46,313 nt of DNA from Nocardia altamirensis NBRC 108246 (GCF_001612685.1 NZ_BDAY01000094.1:1-46313), one strand, 5' to 3'. Shown: positions 26,448 through 42,427, counted from the first letter of the stretch. Notes: generated from the letters alone by a model not told the origin. Translations and numbers: made by a program.

Positions 26448-26455
<8 letters not shown>
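23468..26455 (+). CDS. Type I polyketide synthase PKS2: KS-AT-carrier
   Basis: A 995-residue enzyme starting at the ATG overlapping the NRPS1 stop. KS (about 8-430) with C174 (QTACSTS), H310 (EAHGTGT) and H350 (KSNVGHLNSAGG). AT (about 520-810) with S602 (GHSLGE) and GHAFHTP around H701, the malonyl-CoA signature. C-terminal carrier (about 890-965), Ser926 in FFELGGDSLL, then a short helix ELSDSEVELLLNQ typical of docking to a following NRPS. No reductive domains. It should add one unreduced C2 unit to the peptidyl intermediate from NRPS1 and hand a beta-ketoacyl chain to NRPS2, which starts 8 bases before this stop. Confidence 0.93.
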
Positions 26456-32071
<5,616 letters not shown>

Positions 32072-32075
<4 letters not shown>

Positions 32076-33832
32076 CCACAACGCTGCTGACCGGGGGTGA
32101 CCTCGAATACGACACCCTGGTGCGCGCACTGACCACGCAGGCCACCCAGCGGCCGAACAAGGTCGCGTACAGCTTCGTGAGCTATCCGGATTCGAGCTCG
32201 GCGTACGGCGAGACCGAGTCGCTGACCTACGCCGAGATCGACCGTGCGGCACGGGCATACGCGGCCACCCTGCTCCAGGTCGCGCACCCCGGCGACCGAG
32301 CGGTGCTGCTGCTGCCGCCCGGCCTCGAATACGTGAAGGCGTTCTTCGGCTGCCTCTACGCCGGGATCATCGCGGTGCCGCTGTACCCGCCGAGTGCGCA
32401 CAACTCCAACGGTCGCATCGACGCGGTCTGCGTCGACGCCGACCCGGCATGCATCGTCACCACCGACGGCGCGCTCGCCAATGTCACCGGGTGGCTGGAC
32501 AATTCGCCGACCGACACGACGCGGCTCATCGTGACCACCGGTGAGGTCGACGAGAAGCTCGCCATCGACTGGACTCCGGTGCTCGTCGATCGGGAACAGA
32601 TCGCGTTGCTGCAGTACACCTCCGGGTCCACCCGCTCGCCCGCCGGGGTGATGGTGCCGCATCGCGGACTGCTGTCCAATGCCAGGCAGACCTACGACAT
32701 GATGTATCACGTCGGAATCTCCGCCGAGGACGAGGTCGGCTTCGTCAGCTGGCTGCCGCTGTTCCACGACATGGGTCTGATGGTCGGCGTCATCATGCCG
32801 ATCATCAACGGCCACGGCGTGGTTCAGATGGCGCCGACCTCGTTCGTGCGCAGGCCTGCGCGCTGGCTGCGGGCGATCAGCGACACTCCCGCGCAGATCT
32901 TCGCGGCCTCGCCCAACGTCGGCTACGAGCTGTGCGCCGAGCGGATCACCGCCGCGGAGCTCGAGGGCATCGACCTGAGCAACTGGCGCTACGCCCTCTC
33001 CGGCGCCGAGCCGGTGCGCGTCAGCACCATCCGAAAGTTCCACGCGGCCTTCGCCGATCACGGGTTGAAGGAGTCGACCCTGATCGCGGGTTACGGGCTG
33101 GCGGAGTCGACGCTGCTGGTGTCCGGGAACTGGCGCACGCTGTCGGGCGTGCAGACCGTCACGGTCGATCGCGAAGCGCTCGCCGCAGGCCAGATGGTCA
33201 TCGCCGAGGACGGCGCGGACATCGTCAGCGGCGGCGCGGCGGCCCCTGGCACCACGATCGAGATCGTCGACCCGGAAACCCGGGTCGCGCTGCCCGAGGG
33301 ACGGCTCGGCGAGATCTGGGTGTCCAGCCCTTCGGTCTGCACCGGGTACTTCAACCGGCCCGAAGAGACCGAACAGACCTTCCGTGGCGAACTTTCGCCG
33401 CGTAACGGCAAGTACTACCTGCGCACCGGCGACATCGGGTTCCTGTACCAGGGCGAGGTCTATCCGACCACCCGGCTCAAGGACCTGATCATCATCGACG
33501 GCCGCAATTACTATCCGCCGGATCTGGAGGACGCGGCCGAGAAGTCGCATCCGCTGGTGCTGCCCGGCCGCTGCTCGGCCTTCTCCATCGAGGTCGGCGT
33601 GCAGGAGAAGATCGTCGTGCTCATCGAGGCGCGGGTCAAGGACGAGGCGACCGTGCAGGAACTCCGTCAAGCGGTGCGTGAGGCGATCTTCACCGTGCAC
33701 GACGTCGGCGTGCACGAGGTGGTGCTGCTCAATCCCGGCGCCATCCCGCGCACCTCGAGCGGCAAGATCCAGCGTTCGGCCTCGCGTACCGCCTACCTCG
33801 ACGGCACCCTCCGGGTCCAGGGGTCGAAATGA
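32072..33832 (+). CDS. Fatty acyl-AMP ligase (FAAL)
   Basis: A 586-residue adenylate-forming enzyme. The P-loop reads QYTSGSTRSPAGVMV (from Q181), where the usual Pro-Lys-Gly is replaced as in the FadD32/FAAL group, followed by SWLPLFHDMGLM and GYGLAESTLLVSG. YLRTGDIGFLYQGEVYPTTRLKDLIIIDGRNYYPPDLED near 450-490 is the FAAL C-terminal hinge, and SSGKIQRSASR carries the catalytic Lys. FAALs make acyl-adenylates and pass the acyl chain to a carrier protein rather than to CoA. The N-terminal ACP of PKS1 is the expected acceptor, so this enzyme starts the assembly line with a fatty acid of unknown length. Its stop overlaps the start of the BtrH-like gene. Confidence 0.92.
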
Positions 33833-34785
33833 CCACGGCGCTGTCCACCCACGGGGACAAGCTGACCTGCTTCACCGCGGCGTTGGCGAGCGCGCTGGTT
33901 GCCCGCGGCGAAACCCACTGGTGGCGGCCGCTGCTCGCGGGCGGACCGCAGCTCGCGGTGACGCCCGCCGCGGACGACCTGCTGCTGTTCGAGCACGACG
34001 CGACGCCACGGCTGCCCGCGCTCGGCCTGCGGGTGCACGGCGACGACGACTGGGCAACGGCCTACAACGCGCTCGAAGAGCAAGTGGCCGCGCATGGTTC
34101 GGTGGTTGTGCTCGCCGACATCTTCCACCTGCCCTGGCAGCACGGCCACCAGAAGTGGCATGCGCCGCACTGGCTGGCCATCGTCGAGACCATCGACGGC
34201 TGGCAGATCGAGGATCCGCTGACGATGACCACCGAGCTCGGTCTGCAGACCGGGCAACGGGTTCCGGTGACCTCGGCGGCCGAGCTGCGTGAGTGGTCGA
34301 CCAGCCTCGGCGCGGAGGACACGGTCGCGCTGCTGCGCGAGACGGCGCTGGCCGGAACCGACGATATCCACATCGGGCGTACCTACCGGTGGCTCGAATC
34401 CCATGCGGCGCCGCCGCCACCGCCACGCGCGGATCGGCTGGTCGGCGCCGACGCGCTCGTCGCACTCGCCAGCCGCTACCAATTCGCCTCGACGCCGGAG
34501 GATTTCACCCAGATCGACGACCTGTGGCAGGCGCTGCGGCAGCGCGAACTGCTGCTGTGGGCGGCCGAGCACGACGCCTCGGTGCTCGACGCCGACGGCC
34601 GCGCGCACTGGGAACAAGCGGTGGCGCAGTGGCGCAAGCTGCCGCCGCTGCTGATGCACGCCAGCATGCGCGCCGCCGCCGGCGGCACCGTGCAGACCGC
34701 GCTCATCGCCGAGACACTGCTGACGCTCGCCGAATTCGAAGGCAAGCACCTGGCTTTCGCCCACGCCCGCCCGGAGGGAGAGTAG
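33829..34785 (+). CDS. BtrH-like acyltransferase / papain-fold protein
   Basis: A 318-residue protein. The N-terminal half resembles the BtrH_N domain (papain-like fold): a nucleophile region DKLTCFTAALASAL with C14, then HAPHWLAIVETIDGWQIEDPL with H114 and D129, giving a plausible Cys-His-Asp triad. The C-terminal half is helical and matches the general form of the DUF4872 partner domain. BtrH transfers an acyl group from a carrier protein to the amine of ribostamycin in butirosin biosynthesis. Here it lies between the FAAL and an FkbH-ACP pair, so I infer transfer of an ACP-bound acyl unit, either to another carrier or to the product. A hydrolytic role is possible. Confidence 0.7.
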   Translation: MTTALSTHGDKLTCFTAALASALVARGETHWWRPLLAGGPQLAVTPAADDLLLFEHDATPRLPALGLRVHGDDDWATAYNALEEQVAAHGSVVVLADIFHLPWQHGHQKWHAPHWLAIVETIDGWQIEDPLTMTTELGLQTGQRVPVTSAAELREWSTSLGAEDTVALLRETALAGTDDIHIGRTYRWLESHAAPPPPPRADRLVGADALVALASRYQFASTPEDFTQIDDLWQALRQRELLLWAAEHDASVLDADGRAHWEQAVAQWRKLPPLLMHASMRAAAGGTVQTALIAETLLTLAEFEGKHLAFAHARPEGE

Positions 34786-34787
34786 CC

Positions 34788-36530
34788 GTGACCATCAATG
34801 TGGCAGTAGAGCTTTCCCCCGCGGACGGGTTTGTCGCGTGGACGCAGCGCGCGAAAGCGCTTGCGCGCGAACCTGGTGTGCCAGGAATCGAGGTGCGGCT
34901 TGCGCTGCTCGCCACCTACACCATCGATTTCCTCGCCGAACTACTGCCGCTGGCCGGTTCTCGGGCCGGCCTGACGCCGGAAATGCTGGTGTTCCCGTTC
35001 GGTCAGGTCGAGCAGGTGCTGCTCGCGCCGGAAAGTCCTTTCCGCGAAGGCGATTACGTGGTGTTGGCAGGCACCCACCACGACGTCACCGGGACAGTGG
35101 AGGAGACCGTCGAACGCTGGGTCGGACTCTGGGACGCGGCCGCGCGATCCGGGGTGCGGGTGGTGCAGCTCGGGTTCGCGCCGCCCGCGGTGGACGCGTT
35201 CGGCGCGGCGGCCTGGCGTGCGCCGCAATCGCTCTCGTATCGCGTCAGGGAGGTCAACGCCAGGCTGGCCGAGCAGGCGGCGGGCCGGGTGCTGTTCATC
35301 GACGTCGAACAGCTTGCCGCCCAGGTCGGTTTGGCGCACTGGGAGGACCCGCGCAGCTGGTATCGGGTGCGTCAGCCGTACGCGGCCGACAGCCTGCCGT
35401 GGCTGGCCGCGGCGATCGCCGACACGGTCGCGGCCGACCGGGGCCGCTCCGCCCGCTGCGTGGTCGTCGATCTGGACGGCACGCTGTGGGGCGGGATCCT
35501 CGGCGACGACGGCATCGACGGCATTCGCGTCGGCACCGGCGCCGAGGGGGAGGCCTTCGCCGACTTCCAGCGCTACCTGCGTGCGCTGACCGAGCGGGGC
35601 GTGCTGCTCGCCGTCGCCAGCAAGAACGACCGCGATCTCGCGCTGCGCGCCATCGCCGAAGCGCCAGGCATGGTGCTCGGCGTCGACGACTTCACCCACA
35701 TCGTCGCCGACTGGCGGCCGAAATCCGAACAGCTCCAGGAGATCTCGGACAAGATTCGACTCGGACTCGGCAGCATGGTCTTCGTCGACGACAACCCGGC
35801 CGAATGCGCACAGGTGGTCGCCGTGCACCCGGAGGTGCGCGCGCTGTGCCTGCCCGCCTCGCCCGCGAAGTTCGCCGGCGAGCTGGCAGGCCTGCCCTGG
35901 TTGCATCCCGGCGCGCTGTCCAACGAGGACTTCACCAGGCAGGCCTCGTATCAGGCGCTGGCCGCCGCGGAACGGACCGCGTCGGACAACCTGGACGAAT
36001 TCCTGGCCGGGCTGGAGATGGTGGCCGTCATCGAGCCGATCAACAGCGCGTCGCTGGACCGGGCGGCGCAGCTGATCGCCAAGACCAACCAGTTCAACCT
36101 GACCACGCGCAGGCACACCCAGACCCAGGTCAAGCGGATGGCCGAGGATCCGCGATGGTTCGCGGCCACCCTGCGCCTGCGCGATCGGTTCGCCGATCAC
36201 GGCATCGTCGGTGTGCTCCTCGCCGAAGAGCTGGACGGCACCGTCGAGATCGATACCCTGCTGCTCAGCTGCCGGGTCATCGGCAGGAACGCGGAAAACA
36301 ATCTCCTGGCCGCCGCCGCGGAATGGGCGCTGGCACAGGGTAGTTCGCGACTGGTGGGCCGGTATGTCCCGACCGTCCGCAACGCGCTGGTGCGTGAGCT
36401 GTACCCCGAGCACGGCTTCAGTGTCGAAGCGGAGAACGACCAGGGGTCGGTATTCGGTTATGACCTTTCGGGTGGCGCGCTGACGCGCAGCCCACATGTG
36501 CGAGAGGCACAGATGCAACATGGCTACTGA
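34788..36530 (+). CDS. FkbH-like protein (HAD subfamily IIIC phosphatase + GNAT domain)
   Basis: A 580-residue protein from a GTG at 34788, two bases after the upstream stop with GGAGGG upstream. The N-terminal about 200 residues are an SGNH-like FkbH leader domain; the HAD core carries DLDGTLWGGILGDDG with D228 and D230, ASKNDRDLA and VFVDDNPAE; the C-terminal about 150 residues are GNAT-like (AKTNQFNLTTRR ... LLSCRVIGRNAENNLL). Proteins with this full architecture dephosphorylate 1,3-bisphosphoglycerate and load the glyceryl unit on an ACP, as in methoxymalonyl and tetronate pathways. The next gene is such an ACP (11-base overlap). The dehydrogenases that turn glyceryl-ACP into methoxymalonyl-ACP are absent. 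Confidence 0.88.
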   Translation: MTINVAVELSPADGFVAWTQRAKALAREPGVPGIEVRLALLATYTIDFLAELLPLAGSRAGLTPEMLVFPFGQVEQVLLAPESPFREGDYVVLAGTHHDVTGTVEETVERWVGLWDAAARSGVRVVQLGFAPPAVDAFGAAAWRAPQSLSYRVREVNARLAEQAAGRVLFIDVEQLAAQVGLAHWEDPRSWYRVRQPYAADSLPWLAAAIADTVAADRGRSARCVVVDLDGTLWGGILGDDGIDGIRVGTGAEGEAFADFQRYLRALTERGVLLAVASKNDRDLALRAIAEAPGMVLGVDDFTHIVADWRPKSEQLQEISDKIRLGLGSMVFVDDNPAECAQVVAVHPEVRALCLPASPAKFAGELAGLPWLHPGALSNEDFTRQASYQALAAAERTASDNLDEFLAGLEMVAVIEPINSASLDRAAQLIAKTNQFNLTTRRHTQTQVKRMAEDPRWFAATLRLRDRFADHGIVGVLLAEELDGTVEIDTLLLSCRVIGRNAENNLLAAAAEWALAQGSSRLVGRYVPTVRNALVRELYPEHGFSVEAENDQGSVFGYDLSGGALTRSPHVREAQMQHGY

Positions 36531-36768
36531 TGTGATGGAGCAGCTGCTCGAGCTGTTCGCCGAGGTGGTCGGCGAGCCTGCCGCACACGGCCGCGACACT
36601 GTGCGCGGCGACATGGACACCTGGGATTCGCTGGCCCAGGTGCGGTTGGTCTACGCGGTGGAACGTGCCTTCGCGGTGGAACTTCCGGAGAGCACGCTCA
36701 CCTCCGAACAGTCCCTTGCCGAGATCGCCGCCGCAGTGGTGGCCGCACGGCAGGAGCGGGTGCAGTGA
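36520..36768 (+). CDS. Free-standing acyl carrier protein (FkbJ-like)
   Basis: An 82-residue acidic carrier protein starting inside the end of the FkbH-like gene. The phosphopantetheine site is DTWDSLAQVRLVYAVE, with Ser in the canonical DS pair, and LPESTLTSEQSLAEIAAAV is the helix III region. The size and sequence fit the dedicated ACPs paired with FkbH proteins. Overlaps the MaoC-SDR gene by GTGA. It probably carries a glyceryl or related small acyl unit. An in-frame ATG at 36496 is less likely because it would lie deeper in the FkbH gene. Confidence 0.9.
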   Translation: MATDVMEQLLELFAEVVGEPAAHGRDTVRGDMDTWDSLAQVRLVYAVERAFAVELPESTLTSEQSLAEIAAAVVAARQERVQ

Positions 36769-38255
36769 GTACCAGGGTGTTCCGGGTGACGGACACCGAT
36801 GTGGCGACCTATGCCGCCGCGGTCGGCGATCGCAATCCGTTGCATGTGGACAACGACTTCGGTCATCGTTCGCCCTACGGCAGGCCGGTCGCGCACGGCG
36901 CGCTGGTGGTGACGCTCGCCTTGGCCGCGCTGGCCGAGACGACCGACCCGATGGCCGTGCGCGATATCCGGGCGACGTTCCGCCAGCCCACGATTCCGGG
37001 CCGCCGCTACGAGGTCGACTGGACGGTCTCGGAGAGCGAGGCGCGCGGCCGGGTGAGTTTCGGCGGCATCGAGGTGGTCGGCATCCGGTGCAGGCTCGGC
37101 TCGGTGCTGCCGTGGTGCGGTCCGGCCGCCGACGAGCAGCCGCGCAGAGAGATCCCGCGCGTCCTCGAATTGGCTGATCTGGCAGGCGATTCCGAGAACA
37201 CGGTCGGCAAGGAGCGCGGCACCTTCGCGGTGGACTATCCGCGCATCGCCGGGCTGGTCTCGCGGGTGATCGGCGGTCGTGTTCCCGAACATGTTGCCGC
37301 CGTGCTCGGTTGGGCGAGCTACTGGACCGGGATGTGCACGCCCGGCCGGGATGCGCTGCTGGTGGCGTGCAGCATCGTGTTGCACGGATCCGGTTCCGGC
37401 GCGGTCGAGTTCGCTACCGAGGAGCCCGAAGTGGATCGGCGGTCCGGGCTGGTCACGCTGCATGCCGGTATGAGCTGTGGCGCCAGCGCCGATGTCACCG
37501 TCCAGAGTTTGATCAGGGAATCGGTGCCCGGCCCCGACGCCGCCGAGCTGGCGAACGTCTTGCCGCCCTCGGAGAAGCTGGACGGGAAAACCATTCTCGT
37601 GGTCGGCGGCAGCCGCGGGCTCGGCGCCGCGGTGTCGCTCGGTCTGGCCAGCCAGGGCGCCCGCGTGCTGGTGAGCTGCACCAGGGCGCCGGAAGTGCTC
37701 GCCGCGGCGTCGCGCGCCTACGGGGACCGGCTGTGGCCGGTGCTCGCCGACGCCAGCGACGGATGGGCACTGTCCGCGGCATTGCCGGAGGGTCCGCTCG
37801 ACGGCGTGGTTCTGCTTGCCTCCCCGGCGATTCCGACGCTGCCGCTGGCGCCGGACGCGGTGGAAACGGCCGCGCAGTTCATGGCGGCGAGCACGCGGCT
37901 GATGTTCGGCCCGCTGTCGGTCTGCGCGCCTCGGCTGCGCAAGGGCGCGACGGTGGTGATGATTTCCTCGGAAGCCGTACTCGCGCCGCCGCGTTGGTGG
38001 CCGCACTACGCGGCCGCGAAGGCCGCCGTCGAAGGGCTCGCGGAATATGTTGCGCGCCATCATCCGTGGAATGTCGTGGTGGTGCGGCCGCCGCGGCTGT
38101 GGACCGACCTGACGAATACGCCGGGCGGACGGGCCGTGAGCAATCCGATTGCGCCGGTCGCCGCCGACATCGTCAGCGCGTTCTCCGCGCAAGACGTTGT
38201 CGCAGGCGAGGTTTCGGTGCTCGGCGCCGCCGGATGGGGCGCGCCGTGGCCGATA

Positions 38256-38420
38256 TCGAGTGAGCCGGCGCCGAGTGAGCCGGTGTCGAGCGAGCCGGTG
38301 CCGAGTCAGTCACTGCCGAGTAAGCCACTGCCGAGCGAGCCGATCGCGAGCCCGCCGGTGTCGAGTAAGTCAATGGCGGGCGAGCCGATCGCGAGCACGC
38401 CGATGTCGAGTGAGGAGGTG
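38256..38420 (+). repeat. 11 x 15-bp imperfect tandem repeat inside the MaoC-SDR gene
   Basis: Eleven consecutive 15-base units of the type CCGAGTGAGCCGGTG encode a Pro/Ser/Glu-rich tail (SSEPA, PSEPV, SSEPV, PSQSL, PSKPL, PSEPI, ASPPV, SSKSM, AGEPI, ASTPM, SSEEV). The reading frame is kept through all units. The last unit contains GAGGAGGTG, the ribosome binding site of the following ABC ATPase gene, so the array may also influence translational coupling. Confidence 0.9.
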
Positions 38421-38424
38421 CAGG

Positions 38425-39367
<943 letters not shown>

Positions 39368-39381
<14 letters not shown>

Positions 39382-40159
39382 TTCAGCCGTCGATCGCGTA
39401 CGCGCGCTGTCCTGGGCGGACCTGCGCCGGATCAAATCCGACCCGGCTCAGCTCATCGTGCTCACGGTGTTGCCGATCGGCATGATGGCGTTCCTGACCC
39501 CTGCCAACAAGGCGCAGCTGCGCTTCTTCGGCGGGTTCCCCAACGCCAGCGGCATCGAACAGGCCGGTCCAGGCACCATCGTGATGTTCGCGTTCTTCAT
39601 CACGACCTTGCTGGGCGCCTCGTTCTTCCGCGAACACGAGTGGGGGACCTGGGATCGGTTGCGGGCCGCGCCGGTGCGGGCCGGGGAGATCATCCTCGGC
39701 AAGTCGATGCCCTCGGTGCTGTTCTCGGCGGTGCATCTGGGGATTCTGTGGTTGGTCGCCTTCACGCTGTGGGATCTGCACAGCAAGGGGTCGACCTGGT
39801 TGCTGCTGCCGATCAGTGCCTCGCTGATGGTGGCGACCTGGGGATTCGGCATCGCCCTTGTGTCGTTGTGCCGCACCATCGATCAGCTCTCGATCATGGC
39901 GCAGGTGGGTTCGCTGGCCATCGGCGGTCTCGCGGGCACGATCACGCCGCGGAGCACGTTGCCCGGCTGGGCGCAGGCGTTGTCGCCGTTCACGCCGCAG
40001 TACTGGGCGTTGAAGGGCTACCAGGACGTGATTCTGCGCGGGGCCGGGTTCAGCGACATCATCACGCCGTGCTTGATCCTGATCGGCGTCGGCGTCGTCG
40101 GCGGGCTGATCGCCCTGTTCCGGTTCCGGCTCAGCCACAGCAAGGTCGGGCGCAGCTAG
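39368..40159 (+). CDS. ABC-2 type transporter permease (DrrB type)
   Basis: A 263-residue membrane protein with six predicted helices: LIVLTVLPIGMMAFL, IVMFAFFITTLLGASFF, SVLFSAVHLGILWLVAFTL, WLLLPISASLMVATWGFGIALVSL, IMAQVGSLAIGGLAGTI and LILIGVGVVGGLIALF. The EHEWGTWDRLRAAPV segment after TM2 and the LPGWAQALSPFTPQYWALKGYQDVILRG segment are conserved in ABC-2 drug exporters of the DrrB group. It overlaps the ATPase gene by 14 bases and ends the biosynthetic operon; one base separates its stop from that of the convergent gene. Confidence 0.93.
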
Positions 40160-40160
40160 T

Positions 40161-40670
40161 TCACTCGATGGGCTGGGTTATCGCGTTGTGCTCGTCGTTG
40201 ATCAGGTGAAACGCGGACGCCAGATCGTCGAGCGCGGTCTGCCAGAGGGATTCGGTGCCGTCGCCGTGCGGGTTGCCGCTGAGGGAAAGCAGCACCTGCG
40301 CGGCCTCGGCGGCGCGTGCGGCGGCGTCGAGTAGGACCGGCGCCTGGTCCGAGGTGTGCCGCGGGGCGAGGGCGTCGATCCGGTTGTGCAGCCAGTGTGC
40401 GTCGAAATGGGCCTGTTCGGTGGCATTTTCGCCGTCGAGCGCACGCTGGGTGCTCGCCGCGGTCCAGCGGCGGGCCAGTTCGTGCTGGTCCGCGGTGTTG
40501 GTGACGGCGCTGCGCAGTTCGCTGCTGAAGACGCATTGCAGCAGGGCGGCCAGCTTGGCCCGTTCGACCGCGGGGTCGTTGTCGGTGTCGGTGTACGCGA
40601 GGGCATCGATATCGCCGGGGTCGATGTGCAGCACCGCGAGAATTGCCCTCAGTTGCGCGATCGTGGCCAC
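40161..40670 (-). CDS. Hypothetical helical protein, 169 aa
   Basis: Starts ATG at 40670 (MATIAQLRAILAVLHIDPGD). It is an Ala-rich, soluble, mainly helical protein with no signal peptide, cysteine cluster or motif I recognise; HxxR-containing helices (DAHWLHNRIDALAPRH) recur in the middle. Codon use is normal for the region, so it is a real gene. It is convergent with the ABC permease with stops one base apart and no visible terminator hairpin between them. Function unknown. Confidence 0.7.
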   Translation of the reverse strand: MATIAQLRAILAVLHIDPGDIDALAYTDTDNDPAVERAKLAALLQCVFSSELRSAVTNTADQHELARRWTAASTQRALDGENATEQAHFDAHWLHNRIDALAPRHTSDQAPVLLDAAARAAEAAQVLLSLSGNPHGDGTESLWQTALDDLASAFHLINDEHNAITQPIE

Positions 40671-40881
40671 TCAACCCCTGCCTTGTCTGCCTAGCCGACC
40701 GTTCTCGGCTACCACCCGACCCCCCGTGCACGAACAATTAACTCAATGATAGCCGCACGGCGTCATCGCGACACCGCAAACGCCGCGCGAATCATGCGGT
40801 CATGGACTGCCCCACAACCGATCTCGTCACAGTGTGATTTTCGGCCTGGCTGATGTAGAGCGATCCCTCTAATATCGAGGT

Positions 40882-40962
40882 ATGAGCGAACGAAATGACC
40901 GAATCGTGTGCCAGCGCGCCGTGCGCACGACGGAGCCGAGCGTCAGCGGGGCGCAGTCATGA
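40882..40962 (+). CDS. Short upstream ORF (26 aa) coupled to an NTF2-like gene
   Basis: An ATG at 40882 opens a 26-codon frame beginning MSERNDRIVCQRAV and ending TGA at 40960-40962, overlapping the ATG of the next gene (ATGA). The GAGCGAACGAAATGACCGAATC segment resembles GAGCGA/GAGCGAATC-type repeats that I recall as frequent in actinomycete intergenic regions, so it may be an element rather than a peptide gene. As written, it could act as a leader for translational coupling. Confidence 0.35.
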   Translation: MSERNDRIVCQRAVRTTEPSVSGAQS

Positions 40963-41351
40963 GCAATCGAGACGTGGTGGAGAAGTTCTATCTGGCAACC
41001 CAATCGGGGGACGGCGCCGCCGTCGTCGACGCGCTGCACCCGGACTTCGAGGCCCGCATCGCGCCGGGCATGCCCAGCGTGACCGACACCGCGCCACGCA
41101 GTCCAGCGGCCGCGCTGAACGAAGTCTGGGGTCCGGTGTCCCGTGACTTCGATATCGCGCCGTTCGCGGAGGCCTGGATCGACGGCGAGGACGGTGCCGT
41201 AGTCGTCACCGGGCACTACCTCGGCACTGCACGCGCGACAGGCAAGCAGGTGCGGGCCGAGTTCGCCCATATCTGGCGGGTTTCCGACGGCAAGCTCAGG
41301 GAGTTGCACCAGTACACCGATACGTGGTGCTGGCGCGACGCACTGGTGTGA
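40959..41351 (+). CDS. SnoaL-like / NTF2-fold protein
   Basis: A 130-residue protein from the ATG at 40959. The pattern VVEKFYLATQSGDGAAVVDALHPDFEARI, then a central GPVSRDFDIAPFAEAWIDGEDGAVVVTGHYLGTARATGKQVRAEFAHIWRVSDGKLRELHQYTDT is a standard SnoaL-like (nuclear transport factor 2 family) alpha+beta cone. Such proteins act as isomerases, cyclases or binding proteins; function cannot be set from sequence. It lies 800 bases beyond the end of the biosynthetic operon. Confidence 0.85.
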   Translation: MSNRDVVEKFYLATQSGDGAAVVDALHPDFEARIAPGMPSVTDTAPRSPAAALNEVWGPVSRDFDIAPFAEAWIDGEDGAVVVTGHYLGTARATGKQVRAEFAHIWRVSDGKLRELHQYTDTWCWRDALV

Positions 41352-41591
41352 ACGGTGCGTGCCCGGCAGTGATCCGTCGTGCGGCACCGCCGTGCCGCGC
41401 GGGAATGCGCTGTGCACGGCTCACTGCGTGACGTCCGACTGGTCGGCGGCACCGATGTCGCCGGTGCGATGTGTGCCCATGGTGACCTCATTCCGAAACA
41501 TGGATGTCTACACACCTAAGTTCGGCTCGGACACCACTCCGGATTGTCGCCACGCCCGGGCAATTTCGCCGCACCGGCGGGTCGCGGTCCG

Positions 41592-41786
41592 TCAGGCGGT
41601 CGTGTCGTCGGTGCGGACCATGTCGAGGACGAGATCCTGTAATAGTCGGCGGGTGCGGTGCGCCTGCGTGACTACCGGTTCCGACGAGCCCGCTTCCGCG
41701 AGATCGACGAGCTGATTCATGACTTGGCAAAGCGCGACCAGCCGCCGCACGGTCTGGCGTCGCTCTCCACAGGTGAGGTCGGTACG
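41592..41786 (-). CDS. Small hypothetical protein, 64 aa
   Basis: Minus-strand ATG at 41786 (MRTDLTCGERRQTVRRLVAL). The about 64-residue product is charged and helical (LCQVMNQLVDLAEAG ... RTRRLLQDLVLDMVR), with moderately GC-rich third positions. No family recognised. It may be co-transcribed with the NTF2-like gene whose stop lies 54 bases upstream of this start. Confidence 0.4.
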   Translation of the reverse strand, partial: RTDLTCGERRQTVRRLVALCQVMNQLVDLAEAGSSEPVVTQAHRTRRLLQDLVLDMVRTDDTTA

Positions 41787-41840
41787 CATACTCACCCCAT
41801 CGCAGCAAACCGCCCGCACGTTTCGTCCGTTCTGTCAGAG

Positions 41841-42266
41841 CTACGGTTCCAGATCGAGTACTGCCGTTCCGTCCGCGAAGTTCGTTGGCGCCGAGGTGTG
41901 GTCGTGCACGATCAACCACTGCCCGTCTCGCTTCTGAAAACAAGCCGTCCACCGATACCAGAGATCCACCAGATCCCCGCTTCGCATGGTCCCCGTCATC
42001 CGATTGAGGCTCCGGCTGAACGCCAGGTCCGTCCCGACGGTGATATCCAGATCCCGCAACTCGACCTCGATAGGCCCGACGAAGTTCTCGAACGTCTCCA
42101 CCCATGGCTGTCGATACGCCTCTGTGCCGATGTATCGCAGCGGCGGAACAATGTCGAACGACACCGCATCCTCCGCGTGCACACCCAGCGCCGCCGCCAC
42201 ATCTCGATCACGAAACGCCCCCACCCACGTGTCGATCACCCGCTGGATCTCCGCCGCATCGCTCAT
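41841..42266 (-). CDS. SnoaL-like / SgcJ-type NTF2-fold protein
   Basis: A 141-residue protein from the ATG at 42266 (MSDAAEIQRVIDTWVGAFRDRDV). The layout is that of the DUF4440/SnoaL_3 group: an N-terminal helix pair followed by HAEDAVSFDIVPPLRYIGTEAYRQPW, LRDLDITVGTDLAFSRSLNRMTGTM and YRWTACFQKRDGQWLIVHDHTSAP, whose Trp and His residues are conserved in this family. The longer upstream reading is not supported by a ribosome site. Divergent from the PLP enzyme across 161 bases. Confidence 0.85.
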   Translation of the reverse strand: MSDAAEIQRVIDTWVGAFRDRDVAAALGVHAEDAVSFDIVPPLRYIGTEAYRQPWVETFENFVGPIEVELRDLDITVGTDLAFSRSLNRMTGTMRSGDLVDLWYRWTACFQKRDGQWLIVHDHTSAPTNFADGTAVLDLEP

Positions 42267-42427
42267 ATCCACCCGATCTCTCTGGTACCGCCGAAACGAT
42301 CGATGATTGCGTCCAACGGCACCAACTCGCCGACGAGCTCTAGGTCTGTGACCCTGCCAGACCACACTGACAAGTTCAGGGAAACCCCGAACAGGCCCGC
42401 CGAAGGGCGCACTCGTTAGAATCGATC

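Noticed and set aside
41359..41715. 118-codon plus-strand ORF after the NTF2-like gene
   Set aside because: Cys/Arg/Ser-rich with low-quality composition and no ribosome site; the small minus-strand ORF is the better reading of its second half.
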